This document shows positions 16,376-25,126 of a stretch of 64,000 nt of DNA, piece by piece. Origin of the DNA: an uncultured Allomuricauda sp. (GTDB lineage Bacteria; Bacteroidota; Bacteroidia; Flavobacteriales; Flavobacteriaceae); the NCBI RefSeq assembly GCF_947501165.1, contig NZ_CANMUU010000004.1, positions 62,001 through 126,000 on the forward strand, written 5' to 3'. Below the pieces are notes generated by a model. That model worked only from the letters and a program-made list of their open reading frames with translations, had not been told where the DNA came from and made no database searches. Every line of letters begins with the position of its first letter. Within the stretch, counting starts at the first letter, position 1. The translations under genes and the position numbers were made by a program.

Positions 16376-16919
16376 ATTTCTTTTACTTTTAACCTTATCC
16401 CTATGCCAACTCTGTCTAGGACAGTCTGGGGAACGACTCATCACCAAACAGGGTCAGGTGAGCTTTTTTTCACACACTTCTGTGGAAGATATTGAAGCTA
16501 CAAATAATCAGGTACTGAGTATTGTGGATTTTTCTTCACAACACGTAGCCATAAGCATGCTTATGCGAGCTTTTGTCTTTAAAAAGGCACTCATGCAGGA
16601 ACACTTTAACGAAAGTTATATTGAATCTGATATTTATCCGAAATGCTCCTTTGAGGGTAAAATTCTTGATCTAGAACGGCCATTACCTCAAGAACAAACC
16701 AAACTCATTAAAGGCAATATTACCATTCACGGGGTTTCCAAAGAATTGGAGATAAAGACAAAAATTGAAAACAACCAAGATAAAATCAGTTTTTCCGGGA
16801 CCTTCAACTTAACGGTAGCCGATTTCAGAATCAAAATTCCTCCCATCGTTGCAGGAAATATTTCAAAGACCATAGAAGTTAATTTTAGTTTTGAAGAATA
16901 TCTGCCCTATGAAAATTAA
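16368..16919 (+). CDS. YceI family protein, copy 2
   Basis: This 183-residue protein has a signal peptide ending near CLGQ and the YceI pattern, with MQEHFNESYIESDIYPKCSF and the INITIHGVSKEL-type strands (here NITIHGVSKELE). It is the paralogue of the protein at 11259-11822. It overlaps the genes on both sides, so the set is translationally coupled. A lipid or isoprenoid ligand is expected for the family; none is proven here. Confidence 0.88.
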   Translation: MNRFLLLLTLSLCQLCLGQSGERLITKQGQVSFFSHTSVEDIEATNNQVLSIVDFSSQHVAISMLMRAFVFKKALMQEHFNESYIESDIYPKCSFEGKILDLERPLPQEQTKLIKGNITIHGVSKELEIKTKIENNQDKISFSGTFNLTVADFRIKIPPIVAGNISKTIEVNFSFEEYLPYEN

Positions 16920-17811
16920 GATACATCCATTGGTCCTGTTGTTTTCTTTGGTAATGTTCAATTTAGGTCATTCCCAAAGTTTATTGGAATCCTTAGAGAA
17001 GGAGCATGAAGAAGCCAGTTTTCCTGTGCAAGCAACTTTCAAAGCTACACGAATTGGATTGGGGCAATCTGTAGAAACCCGAAACCAAGGTGGTCTAGAA
17101 ATCTCTGCCAACACACGATTTTGGAATATTCCAGAAGATACAGAGGCCTTTGTTGCCGATAGGGTCACCTCACGGTTTGGTGCCTCATATGCTTTCACGG
17201 ATAGATTCACCCTAGGAGCTGGGGTTACTACTTTTGATGGTATTTTTGATGCTTTTGGAAAGTATAGGTTGATTTATCAGAAAACCGGAAAAGGCTCTCC
17301 CATTTCCATTACACTTTTTCAGAATGCCAGCTTAAAAACCAATCCTGGAAGGTCAATAAATCAAACAGATTCCTTTTCTGAAAAGCTTTCTTTTGGAACC
17401 CAATTATTATTGGCAAGGAAATTCACACGGAATTTTTCCTTACAGCTTTCCCCAACTTTCATTCATAGAAATTCAGCTTTGAGTCCAGAAGACCCAACCA
17501 ATCATTTTGCGCTGGGTTTCGGAGGTAGATATAGGATTGGAGGACATGTTTCCGTGACTTCAGAGTATTACTATTTGGCCAATCCCATTGAATCTTCAAA
17601 TACGTTTGATGCATTTTCTTTGGGTGTGAATTGGGAGCTTACAGATTTGATGCTACAATTCTACATGACCAATTCCCATAATATTGCAGATGATGTTTTT
17701 ATAACTCAAACAAGTAATAACTTCAATACGCGGGACGGTAATTTTTTCTTTGGTTTCAGTGCAACCATTCTTTTACACCTAAAGCAGAATAAGGTAAAAG
17801 GAGTGAAATAA
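16909..17811 (+). CDS. DUF5777-like beta-barrel protein, copy 2
   Basis: From the ATG at 16909, which is followed by a clear signal peptide (cleavage near GHSQ), the protein has 300 residues. An earlier ATG at 16891 adds six residues before the signal and is less likely. The pattern follows copy 1 (ATFKATRIGLGQSVE, ISANTRFW, GASYAFTDRFTLGAGV, ending FFFGFSATILL) but is more divergent. It overlaps the YceI gene by 11 bp and closes the set. Confidence 0.75.
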   Translation: MKIKIHPLVLLFSLVMFNLGHSQSLLESLEKEHEEASFPVQATFKATRIGLGQSVETRNQGGLEISANTRFWNIPEDTEAFVADRVTSRFGASYAFTDRFTLGAGVTTFDGIFDAFGKYRLIYQKTGKGSPISITLFQNASLKTNPGRSINQTDSFSEKLSFGTQLLLARKFTRNFSLQLSPTFIHRNSALSPEDPTNHFALGFGGRYRIGGHVSVTSEYYYLANPIESSNTFDAFSLGVNWELTDLMLQFYMTNSHNIADDVFITQTSNNFNTRDGNFFFGFSATILLHLKQNKVKGVK

Positions 17812-17818
17812 AAAAGAG

Positions 17819-18940
17819 CTAGTTTTTATCTGCCTTTGCTCCTATCTGGTGATATAGATTTTCTGAGGAAAGAATAAAAGGTGCTCGCGAAGTGCGTTTC
17901 AACCATCTTTTGCTGATACTATCACTAAGATGCAAGCGGGCATCAATTCCCCTAAAGGTCGGATTTTCTTTCCACATGGGATGAGAGTCCCAATGACAAT
18001 TTATGTAATGTACCGCCTTGATCACGTCTGCATTTTCCTCAATTGTATTGAAAAAGGGTAAGAACCATTCTTGCCAAGCTTCTTCAGCTTGTTTTGGATT
18101 ACTTAACTGAGTTTCTTTGGTAACTCCCAAGGGTTCCCCACTACCTGAAATGGTTGGGGTGGCTTCTGCGATAAACACCGGCTTCCCTTTTCTTCTTGCA
18201 AATTCAAACATTTCAATTTCCTCCCACCTATTGAAGAAGGACACACCACACCAATCCACGTAGTCATCCCCGGGGTACCATTCTTCCAGTTGCTCTTGGT
18301 TGGAAAAATAACCTGTGGATTGCCAAACATAAGCCACATTGTCCACACCTCTTGCCCGAAGTTTGTCCACAATTCGCTTATAGGCTTGGATTGTGGCCTT
18401 TCTATCATAATGATTCCATGGGTCGCCATCAAACTCATAGGCAATTCTCAAGAATACAGGGCGATTGTTTATGGATAGCAAAAAGTTCCCCAACCGGTCT
18501 ATGTATTTATCATGGGTCCCGTCCGCGATTTTTTCTTCATGGTTGACAAAACTCAACCCGATTGCCATAATCATATCGGAATAATCTGAATCCAAGTGCT
18601 GAATATGGGCATTATAATCATTATCACCCCAATCTGCATTCTCCCAAAGTCCATCCAATCCTTCAAGTCGCAGTCCAAAAGAATACTCTCCAGGACTTAT
18701 ATTGGTATATGTGGTCCATCCTGCTGGTTTTGGAAAATGATTCAAATACCCATTACCATACTCTTCCAACCCACCAACTGCTTCAAGTTCCTGGCCAACA
18801 AACAACAAAACTCCTTCTTTGGGTTCAAACTTTGCAATTGTCCTTGAGTCTTTTATTGAACTAAGTTCTTTAACCTCAGTATTTTGACAGAAACATGTGA
18901 AGGAAACCCAAAAGAGTACATGAAAAGCTTGTTTCATCAT
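17819..18940 (-). CDS. GH26-like glycoside hydrolase (beta-mannanase type)
   Basis: This 373-residue secreted protein has a signal peptide ending near residue 18 and a single (beta/alpha)8-type domain. The likely acid/base Glu169 lies in RIAYEFDG and the nucleophile Glu259 in VFIAEATP, spaced as in clan GH-A and in particular GH26. WNHYDR, VAYVWQSTGY and a tryptophan-rich loop fit a sugar cleft. It probably attacks mannan or a related beta-glycan outside the cell. There is no SusC/SusD pair beside it, so it is not part of a visible polysaccharide locus. The start may be the second ATG (18937). Confidence 0.75.
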   Translation of the reverse strand: MMKQAFHVLFWVSFTCFCQNTEVKELSSIKDSRTIAKFEPKEGVLLFVGQELEAVGGLEEYGNGYLNHFPKPAGWTTYTNISPGEYSFGLRLEGLDGLWENADWGDNDYNAHIQHLDSDYSDMIMAIGLSFVNHEEKIADGTHDKYIDRLGNFLLSINNRPVFLRIAYEFDGDPWNHYDRKATIQAYKRIVDKLRARGVDNVAYVWQSTGYFSNQEQLEEWYPGDDYVDWCGVSFFNRWEEIEMFEFARRKGKPVFIAEATPTISGSGEPLGVTKETQLSNPKQAEEAWQEWFLPFFNTIEENADVIKAVHYINCHWDSHPMWKENPTFRGIDARLHLSDSISKRWLKRTSRAPFILSSENLYHQIGAKADKN

Positions 18941-19133
18941 AAGAATATCGGTTCTTCAAGTTATGAATTGTAGAAGACAAAATGAAAACTTGATTGCCTT
19001 GACAACCCATATTCGCCAACAAAAGCGACCAGCAAAGCAAATCCAGAAGAATCCTATATACAAAATTTAATATCGTAGAAACCCTTTTGATAGCATAGCC
19101 TTTTTCAATTGATTGATTCAAAAATGATAAAAT
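18941..19133. other. Intergenic region without a convincing gene
   Basis: This is the upstream region of the GH26-like gene. I see no conserved promoter motif and no believable coding frame in it. Confidence 0.5.
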
Positions 19134-19154
19134 CGGACAGATTGAATCTGTCCG
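19134..19154 (-). terminator. Terminator downstream of a possible small gene
   Basis: CGGACAGAT and ATCTGTCCG form a perfect 9-bp stem with a 3-nt loop. On the minus strand it is followed by ATTTTATCATTTTT. It lies 52 bp beyond the stop of the 46-codon ORF and 253 bp beyond the methyltransferase gene. Confidence 0.6.
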
Positions 19155-19206
19155 ACCTTAATCCTTCATTTGCGAATATGCTATTCTTCAGCAAAATTGA
19201 ATTTGT

Positions 19207-19347
19207 CTAGTCCCAAAAAATTGAGTCCGGTTTGGAAGCTGTCCGTTTATCTATCCTTCGATAGTTTGCGCCATGGCCGGGCTTTATTCCAGTACCGGAA
19301 TAAAATCCAAAGAACATGGGCATTTTATAGCTTGATTTTGTTTTCAT
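19207..19347 (-). CDS. Possible 46-residue basic peptide
   Basis: ATG at 19347 and TAG at 19207 give 46 codons. The peptide is basic (KTKSSYK, NYRRIDKRTASK), has an aromatic core (MFFGFYSGTG) and a GHG motif, and ends in SIFWD. It lies 60 bp after the methyltransferase stop on the same strand and ends 52 bp before a clear terminator, which would otherwise have no nearby gene. There is no strong ribosome binding site, as is usual in this phylum. It is too short for a homology judgement by eye. Confidence 0.35.
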   Translation of the reverse strand: MKTKSSYKMPMFFGFYSGTGIKPGHGANYRRIDKRTASKPDSIFWD

Positions 19348-19407
19348 TCTGTGTTTATTGATTGGGTTACTATGTTGATTCACTTTTATGATTGATGATG
19401 GTTTGAA

Positions 19408-20178
19408 CTATACATTTTTAGGTATTGAAGACTTTACGCCTTTTTTAGCCCGCTTTGTGAATGGAACAAGCATTGGCTTTTTAGCTTGATATGCTCTATA
19501 CGTATCGCCAAATTCATTGACCAAATCCTTTTCTTCATAGCTGGTACCAATGACCACATAAACAGTAATGGCCATGGCAAAGGTTAGATGGGTTATGGAC
19601 ATGAGTGGTGTGGCCCACATACCCAATAGCATTCCGAAGTACAGGGGGTGACGAACATACTTGTAAAATGAAATAATTTTGAAATTCAATTGCGTATAAG
19701 GCTTGTTCTGCAACTCTAAAAACATTTGCCTTAGTCCAAACAAATCAAAATGATTGATTAAGAACGAACTGATAAACAAAATCGCCCACCCCATAAAGAA
19801 CAGTGCATATAGTACATAGTACCCCATACTGTCCGGACCTATTTCCCAAATAGTACCGCCCAAGGGCTGCCAGTTATACACTAAATTGAAGAGCAACAAT
19901 CCCGAAAACAATACAAAGGTGCTACGCTCAATGGGTCTGGGGAAATATTTTGCAAACAACTCCTTAAACCATTTTCTGGCCATAATACTGTGCTGCACCC
20001 CAAAAAGAGATATCAACATCAAATTGTATAGAATGGCAAATAGAGTTGACATTTGGGGTTCCCGGTCAATTCCTAGTCCAGGAATTAGGTTACCCACGGA
20101 TGCAATCCAGAATAAAATGGATGCGAAGGCAATCGCATAGGCGATTACTGAATACAAAAACATGCTTACTTTTTTCAT
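19408..20178 (-). CDS. NnrU/isoprenylcysteine-methyltransferase-like membrane protein, MddA-like
   Basis: From the ATG at 20178 the protein has 256 residues with five or six membrane helices. The C-terminal region contains KYVRHPLYFGMLLGMWATP, the ICMT/NnrU signature for S-adenosylmethionine binding, and a later EEKDLVNEFGDTYRAYQ motif. The length and N-terminus resemble methanethiol S-methyltransferase (MddA), which makes dimethyl sulfide, but this cannot be told from other members by eye. An upstream ATG at 20205 would add nine residues before the first helix. Its promoter region contains phased GGTTACA repeats. Confidence 0.7.
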   Translation of the reverse strand: MKKVSMFLYSVIAYAIAFASILFWIASVGNLIPGLGIDREPQMSTLFAILYNLMLISLFGVQHSIMARKWFKELFAKYFPRPIERSTFVLFSGLLLFNLVYNWQPLGGTIWEIGPDSMGYYVLYALFFMGWAILFISSFLINHFDLFGLRQMFLELQNKPYTQLNFKIISFYKYVRHPLYFGMLLGMWATPLMSITHLTFAMAITVYVVIGTSYEEKDLVNEFGDTYRAYQAKKPMLVPFTKRAKKGVKSSIPKNV

Positions 20179-20243
20179 GACTATTAGATTTTTAATTCGG
20201 GGCAAACCTAGTCACGGTAAGGCTCTACAAAAGAAAAATGAAT

Positions 20244-20294
20244 GGTTACAAAAGGGTTACACAGTCCTTTTATGGGGATTACAAATGGGTTACA
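20244..20294. promoter_or_regulatory. Phased GGTTACA direct repeats
   Basis: GGTTACA occurs at 20244, 20255 and 20288, and GGATTACA at 20276, with steps of 11, 21 and 12 bp. They lie between the TPR/HTH regulator (stop at 20348) and the start of the methyltransferase gene. Spacing close to the helical repeat suggests an operator for the methyltransferase gene. Confidence 0.45.
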
Positions 20295-20347
20295 AAAGTG
20301 ACAAAATCATTTTTAAGTGATTCAAAATCAATTATTTAAAATAATCT

Positions 20348-22111
20348 TTAAAATGCGCGTAAAAATTCCGATAAATCATCCTCAGGAGATAGACCAAGCT
20401 TTTTTCTAAGCCTATTTCGACTCATTTTTACGGAAGCCGGGTTGATGTTTTGAAGTGTGGCAATCTGCTTGGTGTTCAAATCCAGCTTAATAAAAGAACA
20501 CAAACGTACCTCAGTTTTGGTCAAGCCTTCAAACTTTTTGTGAAGTCTATTATAAAAAGAACTACTCAGTGCATCCACTTTTTGATAAAAGTCATCACTG
20601 TTTTTGTTCACCCATATCTTATTCTTTATTTCTTCTTCAAGAAGTTGGAGCTCCTTCAATCTTTTTCTTCCGGTGGCAGCTTTTAAGGAGTCTAATCTTA
20701 CGGCCAAGGATTCAGCCCACTCTTGATTGTTCGAAATGTTCACTGCAAGTGTGGTCAAGTCCTTTTTCTTGAATTCTATTTCGGAATTCAACAATTCGTT
20801 CTCTACCTTCTTCAACTTTAGGTTTTGCCGGTGTTTCCAATAGAGAAATCCCAAAAATGAAATGATTCCCAAACTTATTAGCAGGGTGTAGTAAAACTTT
20901 GTGCTTTGTTTGTTCAAATTCCGCTCATAGGCCACTTGTTGTTCTGTTTGGAGTTTGTGATATTTGATGCTATCCGCTAGTTGCTTCTTTTCAAACTGAT
21001 AATTCATCTCTGCCTTGGTGATTTCCTGTGCCTTTTCATCATTCAGCAATGAATCCTTAAGTACGGTCAATCTTTGATTGAAATCTAGGGCTTTTTTGTA
21101 GTTTGCCATTGCCTCATAGACTTTACTCAAACAATCACAAGCTAAACTTTGATAAATTAAGGCCCCTGAAGTTTCTGCCATTTGAAGCCCGAGCGAACAA
21201 TCTTCTTTGGCAAGAGAGAACTTCTTCATTTCCCAGTAGTTTATACCACGGTATATCAAAGTGGTCGCTAGTCCATCATCATCTTGAATTTCTTTTTTAA
21301 TTCGAACCCCATCGTTGAAAAGATTTAAAGCCTTATCATACTCCTTTAGTTTTGAATACTCTATGCCCAGATTGGCATAAGCCCTTGAAAGAGAACGTTT
21401 ATCTCCAAGCTCTTCACTTATGGCCACACTTCTATCCAAATTCTGAATGGCCAACTTAGAGTTTTCCATAAGTGAATAAACCAGACCGATATTGTTATAG
21501 GCAGCAGGTAAGCGATTTCTCTGACCTTGTTTTTCCTTTATATCCAAGCTACGCTGATAGTAGTCCAAGGCTTCGGATGTATTTTTAAGGTCATGGTGCA
21601 AGTTTCCCAAATTGTTCAATGCTCTGGATATTGCACCGCTGTCCTGCACTTTTTCAGAAAGTTTTAGAGACTTTAAAAGATAATCTTGAGCTTGTGGATA
21701 ATCGCCCATTTCGTAAAGAACCGTGCCAATATTACCCAATGAGGTTGCGATTGCCTTTTCATCTTCCAATTCCAACAGCAGTTCATGACTTGCAAAAAAG
21801 TATTCTTTGGCTTTAGCGAACTGCCCTTTTTCAGCATGCGTTATCCCAATCCATTTGTTGGCCAACGCTTCCCAATTCTTGTCCTTACTTTTTTTGGCTA
21901 AGGCCAAAACACCTTTTCCTGTGTGGCTAGCGCTATCCATGTTTATAGCCAATTGCATTCGCAGTAAAGCATAGCCGGCTTCAAAACGAAGAGAGTCGGT
22001 TTTTTTGGAATCTTCGAAAACAGTTTTTAGACTATCTATTTGTTTCTCTTGCCCGCTGGAAGCAAGTGCCAAACCAAAAAAAAGCAGCCCTACGGCAATA
22101 TTTCGGTTCAT
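20348..22111 (-). CDS. TPR sensor protein with membrane helix and LuxR-like HTH
   Basis: This 587-residue protein has a signal peptide, about seven TPR motifs (residues 60-370), a coiled linker, a membrane helix at about 406-424, a further coiled coil and a C-terminal helix-turn-helix (LTKTEVRLCSFIKLDLNTKQIATLQNI, then SVKMSRNRLRKKLGL). The TPR part would be periplasmic and the HTH cytoplasmic, making it a membrane-bound one-component regulator common in Flavobacteriaceae. It may control the methyltransferase gene downstream, where phased repeats are seen. Confidence 0.8.
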   Translation of the reverse strand: MNRNIAVGLLFFGLALASSGQEKQIDSLKTVFEDSKKTDSLRFEAGYALLRMQLAINMDSASHTGKGVLALAKKSKDKNWEALANKWIGITHAEKGQFAKAKEYFFASHELLLELEDEKAIATSLGNIGTVLYEMGDYPQAQDYLLKSLKLSEKVQDSGAISRALNNLGNLHHDLKNTSEALDYYQRSLDIKEKQGQRNRLPAAYNNIGLVYSLMENSKLAIQNLDRSVAISEELGDKRSLSRAYANLGIEYSKLKEYDKALNLFNDGVRIKKEIQDDDGLATTLIYRGINYWEMKKFSLAKEDCSLGLQMAETSGALIYQSLACDCLSKVYEAMANYKKALDFNQRLTVLKDSLLNDEKAQEITKAEMNYQFEKKQLADSIKYHKLQTEQQVAYERNLNKQSTKFYYTLLISLGIISFLGFLYWKHRQNLKLKKVENELLNSEIEFKKKDLTTLAVNISNNQEWAESLAVRLDSLKAATGRKRLKELQLLEEEIKNKIWVNKNSDDFYQKVDALSSSFYNRLHKKFEGLTKTEVRLCSFIKLDLNTKQIATLQNINPASVKMSRNRLRKKLGLSPEDDLSEFLRAF

Positions 22112-22250
22112 TTGGTGGTCAGTTTTCCTATTAAATGTAAAAAAAATTACAAAAGACTGACCTAAGTGTTTAAAAACAAATAAGGTAGATTACAAATATG
22201 CAAACAGGAATGTATAAAGTTGTGGGCACTTCATTTTTGGATGGTGGAGT

Positions 22251-22832
22251 TTAAAACAACTCTTTTTCAATAGAATTCCAGTCTTCTTTAATTATACTAT
22301 AGTACACATCATTCCTACTTTTTCCTTCCGAGTCCACATAGTTGTTCCTGAAGATGCCTTCTTTTGATGCACCAAGCTTTTCGATGGCCCTTTGCGAACG
22401 AATATTCTCTTGGTCCGCACTAAATTGAATCCTTCTAAACCCAATGTTTTCGAAACCAAATTTTAGGAGTGCATGCTTACATGCCTTATTCAATCCGGTA
22501 CCTTGAAAATCTTTTCCATACCATGTCCAACCAATTTCACATTTTTGACTGGGAATATTCAAGTATCCATATCGCGTGCTCCCAGCAACTCGGTCGCTCA
22601 TTTTATCTATGACTAAAAAAGGATAACATATGCCTTCCTTTTTTTGCTTTAGGGTACTTTGCAGATATGCTTCAAAATCAGATAATGTTCTAATGAACAT
22701 GCCCATGTATCGCCAAATTTCATCATCAAAAATGATTTCTTTAAGTTCCTGGTTTCTTGGATGATTGAACGGTACGAGCTTGACCCTATCATTTTCCAGT
22801 TCTATTTGGGCCTTTAAGATTTCAGCATTCAC
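22251..22832 (-). CDS. GNAT family N-acetyltransferase (RimJ/RimL type)
   Basis: This 193-residue protein has the acetyl-CoA binding pattern of the Acetyltransf_3 group: CEIGWTWYGKDFQGTGLNKACKHALL, then RIQFSADQENIRSQRAIEKLGAS and GIFRNNYVDSEGKSRNDVYYS. Members acetylate protein N-termini or small molecules; the substrate is open. It lies 12 bp downstream of the VOC gene on the same strand and is probably cotranscribed with it. Confidence 0.85.
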   Translation of the reverse strand: MNAEILKAQIELENDRVKLVPFNHPRNQELKEIIFDDEIWRYMGMFIRTLSDFEAYLQSTLKQKKEGICYPFLVIDKMSDRVAGSTRYGYLNIPSQKCEIGWTWYGKDFQGTGLNKACKHALLKFGFENIGFRRIQFSADQENIRSQRAIEKLGASKEGIFRNNYVDSEGKSRNDVYYSIIKEDWNSIEKELF

Positions 22833-22844
22833 TTATTACCAAAT

Positions 22845-23309
22845 TTAGGGGGTTGTCAAATTCCAATGTTGTAATTCAATTAGATTTCCTTCAGGGTCTC
22901 TGGCGTAGACAAAAGTTATTTCGCCCATACCGTCTACTTTTTTCTTCGTTATTTCTCCAAAAGATTGGCCCCCATGTTTCACAACGTCTTCAAGAACCTG
23001 TTGCACATCACCCACCTCAAAGGCAATATGTCCAAATCCCCTTATATTGGGTAAAATTGCTTTTTGATTTCCAATGGTTTTGTATTGATAAATCTCCAAA
23101 GTAGGACCGTTTTCTCCATGCCCTGGAAGTAGCAAATGAGCCCCTTCCAACTGAGCATCTTTTAATCCTGTTCCCTTCTCAAGCCACTTACCGGATTGCT
23201 TTCGGATAGGAGGTACCAGACGGCACTTAAATGTTTTTATATAAAAGTCCGTTAGTCTTTTCCAATCTGTACTGACAATATTTGTATGGGCGTATCTTAT
23301 CATTTCCAT
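22845..23309 (-). CDS. VOC (glyoxalase/dioxygenase) superfamily protein
   Basis: This 154-residue protein has two beta-alpha-beta-beta-beta modules. Likely metal ligands are His8 in RYAHTNIV, a Glu in GPTLEIYQY, a His in GFGHIAFEV and a Glu in NLIELQHW, which is the arrangement of metal-dependent VOC enzymes such as glyoxalase I or lactoylglutathione lyase-like proteins. The substrate is unknown. It is followed at once by a GNAT gene. Confidence 0.8.
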   Translation of the reverse strand: MEMIRYAHTNIVSTDWKRLTDFYIKTFKCRLVPPIRKQSGKWLEKGTGLKDAQLEGAHLLLPGHGENGPTLEIYQYKTIGNQKAILPNIRGFGHIAFEVGDVQQVLEDVVKHGGQSFGEITKKKVDGMGEITFVYARDPEGNLIELQHWNLTTP

Positions 23310-23409
23310 TCAAATTTCTTTAGAAGCTAAGAGCCATTTCGTTTTTAGAATCAACTTTACGCAATATTCGGAATAAATTCAGATTTAGTTTGGCCCATGA
23401 AAACGCATT

Positions 23410-25074
23410 TTAATTTTTAGAAGAACTATCAAGTTCTTCCAATAGCATTTTGGCCTTTTTGCCCACTTCCCCGTTAGTATCTAGAGTGATACTTTTACGC
23501 AGGGATTCCTTTGTCTTTTCCATATCTCCTGCTCTAAAATAAGCATCCGCCAAGTTTTTCCATGCATTTGCAGAAGTCGGAAACAATCGAGTAACAAAGG
23601 AAAAAACACCTATTCCAGCCTGAATTGCAGGCATTCTACCACTGCCCACCAAATGTAGACCTGCCTTACTAACTTCAGTTTCAAAATCAAAAAAATCATA
23701 TCGCGGATCTTTTATCATTTCAGGAACTTCTTCATCCAACCTTTGTATTTCTCCCCTAACAAACAAATCAGTAATAAATCTCATAGGATTTGGTTTAAAG
23801 TTGGTATCTGAAAAAGCTAGAGCCGCATCAAGGATGGGGTCTCTATTTGTCGAATATTCCTCAAAACTCATGTCAATTGGAATAGCTGGTGCTAACCATT
23901 CCGCATTTTGCCATGCGGGCTTATCTTGCCACCAAGCAAATGATAAATAAACCGGCAGATTGGTATTCGGCAAAATTACAGGTCGACTATCTCCATAAAA
24001 ATTAACATTCTCTGCGGTTGGCTCTCCCAAGAATATGACGTTAGCATAGTTATCTAGTTCATTTACCAGATTTTGGCAGGCAGAAAATGTTCTTCTACCA
24101 ATGATAACAAAAAGGCTTCCAACTGCATTTATTTTCTTATTCTCGATGATTTTTGTGATAAGCGACCTGTTCTTAAAGTTGTTCCCACCTCCATTTAATC
24201 GAACATCCATAATCAATTTTTCAACATCATCTTTTTCAATAAAATCAAATAAGCGGGAATAAAAAGACTCCATACTCTCATTCGGATCGTCCTCAATTTG
24301 GCTAAGCCTAACGAATACTGCTTTTTCCTTAGACAAGTATTCAAAAAAATACATCTTATCCAGTTGTGTTAAATACAAAGGAGTGATGTTTTGAGCTCTC
24401 GCTTCTGACCAATTCTCATCTTGAAACACATAACCATAGTTGCGAGGTACCTGTTGGCCCGCCGACATCGCCTCAAATACTTTTCTTATGATTTTTCCAT
24501 CCTTTTCAAGAGTGAACTCCACTGAACTTTTAAGGTTTTTAGTGATTTTTTGGGCGTGAAGAACTTCCATCACCGTTAGAAAATTTATACCTCTACTTTT
24601 GAAGAATTGCATATTCTCTGCACTAACCACAGGAAAAACCTTTTCCAAGGCTTCGGTTATTGGTATACCATTGATTTCAACAACTTTTGCTCCAACAACA
24701 TCTTGATATTCCTTATGTACACCTTGCAAGTAAATCCCATCGGAAAACTGATATAGGTTCAAGGGTAAATGGTGAAACATGAAGGGTTCTGTATTAAATC
24801 CAACGGCCATGTGACCGTACTTAAACAGTCCTATGATTCGAGAAAACCCAACTATTATTTCGTGATTCTCCAAAGAGGGGATAGTATTGTACAACTTTTC
24901 AACCTCAGCATCAAAAGCTGTTCTTGTTGTTTTTACAAATAAGAAAGGGTAATCCTTATGTACTGTTTTTTGCAAAAACCTAAGGTCATTTTGCCAATCT
25001 TTAGCGGTTGGCATTTCTTGAGCCGTTAATGCCACGAATAGTAGCGTAAAAAATAGGATGCTTAGATGTTTCAT
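23410..25074 (-). CDS. S41 (tail-specific protease) family protein with C-terminal TPR
   Basis: This 554-residue protein has a signal peptide ending at about residue 18, a divergent PDZ-like segment near 120-150 and an S41-type core. The core has VRLNGGGN (291-298), the presumed nucleophile Ser331 in GRRTFSACQN, and GEPTAENVNFYGD. The C-terminal 80 residues form TPR-like helices. A catalytic lysine at the usual place is not obvious, so activity is uncertain. It is secreted or periplasmic and starts 52 bp after the M20-family gene's end on the opposite side. Confidence 0.75.
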   Translation of the reverse strand: MKHLSILFFTLLFVALTAQEMPTAKDWQNDLRFLQKTVHKDYPFLFVKTTRTAFDAEVEKLYNTIPSLENHEIIVGFSRIIGLFKYGHMAVGFNTEPFMFHHLPLNLYQFSDGIYLQGVHKEYQDVVGAKVVEINGIPITEALEKVFPVVSAENMQFFKSRGINFLTVMEVLHAQKITKNLKSSVEFTLEKDGKIIRKVFEAMSAGQQVPRNYGYVFQDENWSEARAQNITPLYLTQLDKMYFFEYLSKEKAVFVRLSQIEDDPNESMESFYSRLFDFIEKDDVEKLIMDVRLNGGGNNFKNRSLITKIIENKKINAVGSLFVIIGRRTFSACQNLVNELDNYANVIFLGEPTAENVNFYGDSRPVILPNTNLPVYLSFAWWQDKPAWQNAEWLAPAIPIDMSFEEYSTNRDPILDAALAFSDTNFKPNPMRFITDLFVRGEIQRLDEEVPEMIKDPRYDFFDFETEVSKAGLHLVGSGRMPAIQAGIGVFSFVTRLFPTSANAWKNLADAYFRAGDMEKTKESLRKSITLDTNGEVGKKAKMLLEELDSSSKN

Positions 25075-25126
25075 GATTCGTTCAGTTTTATTCTTAATTG
25101 ATTTTTGTTTTGGATTGCGTTGCGAT

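Noticed and set aside
18876-19121. An 81-codon minus-strand frame upstream of the GH26-like gene
   Set aside because: It runs into the start of the GH26-like gene in another frame and has no signal, motif or promoter.
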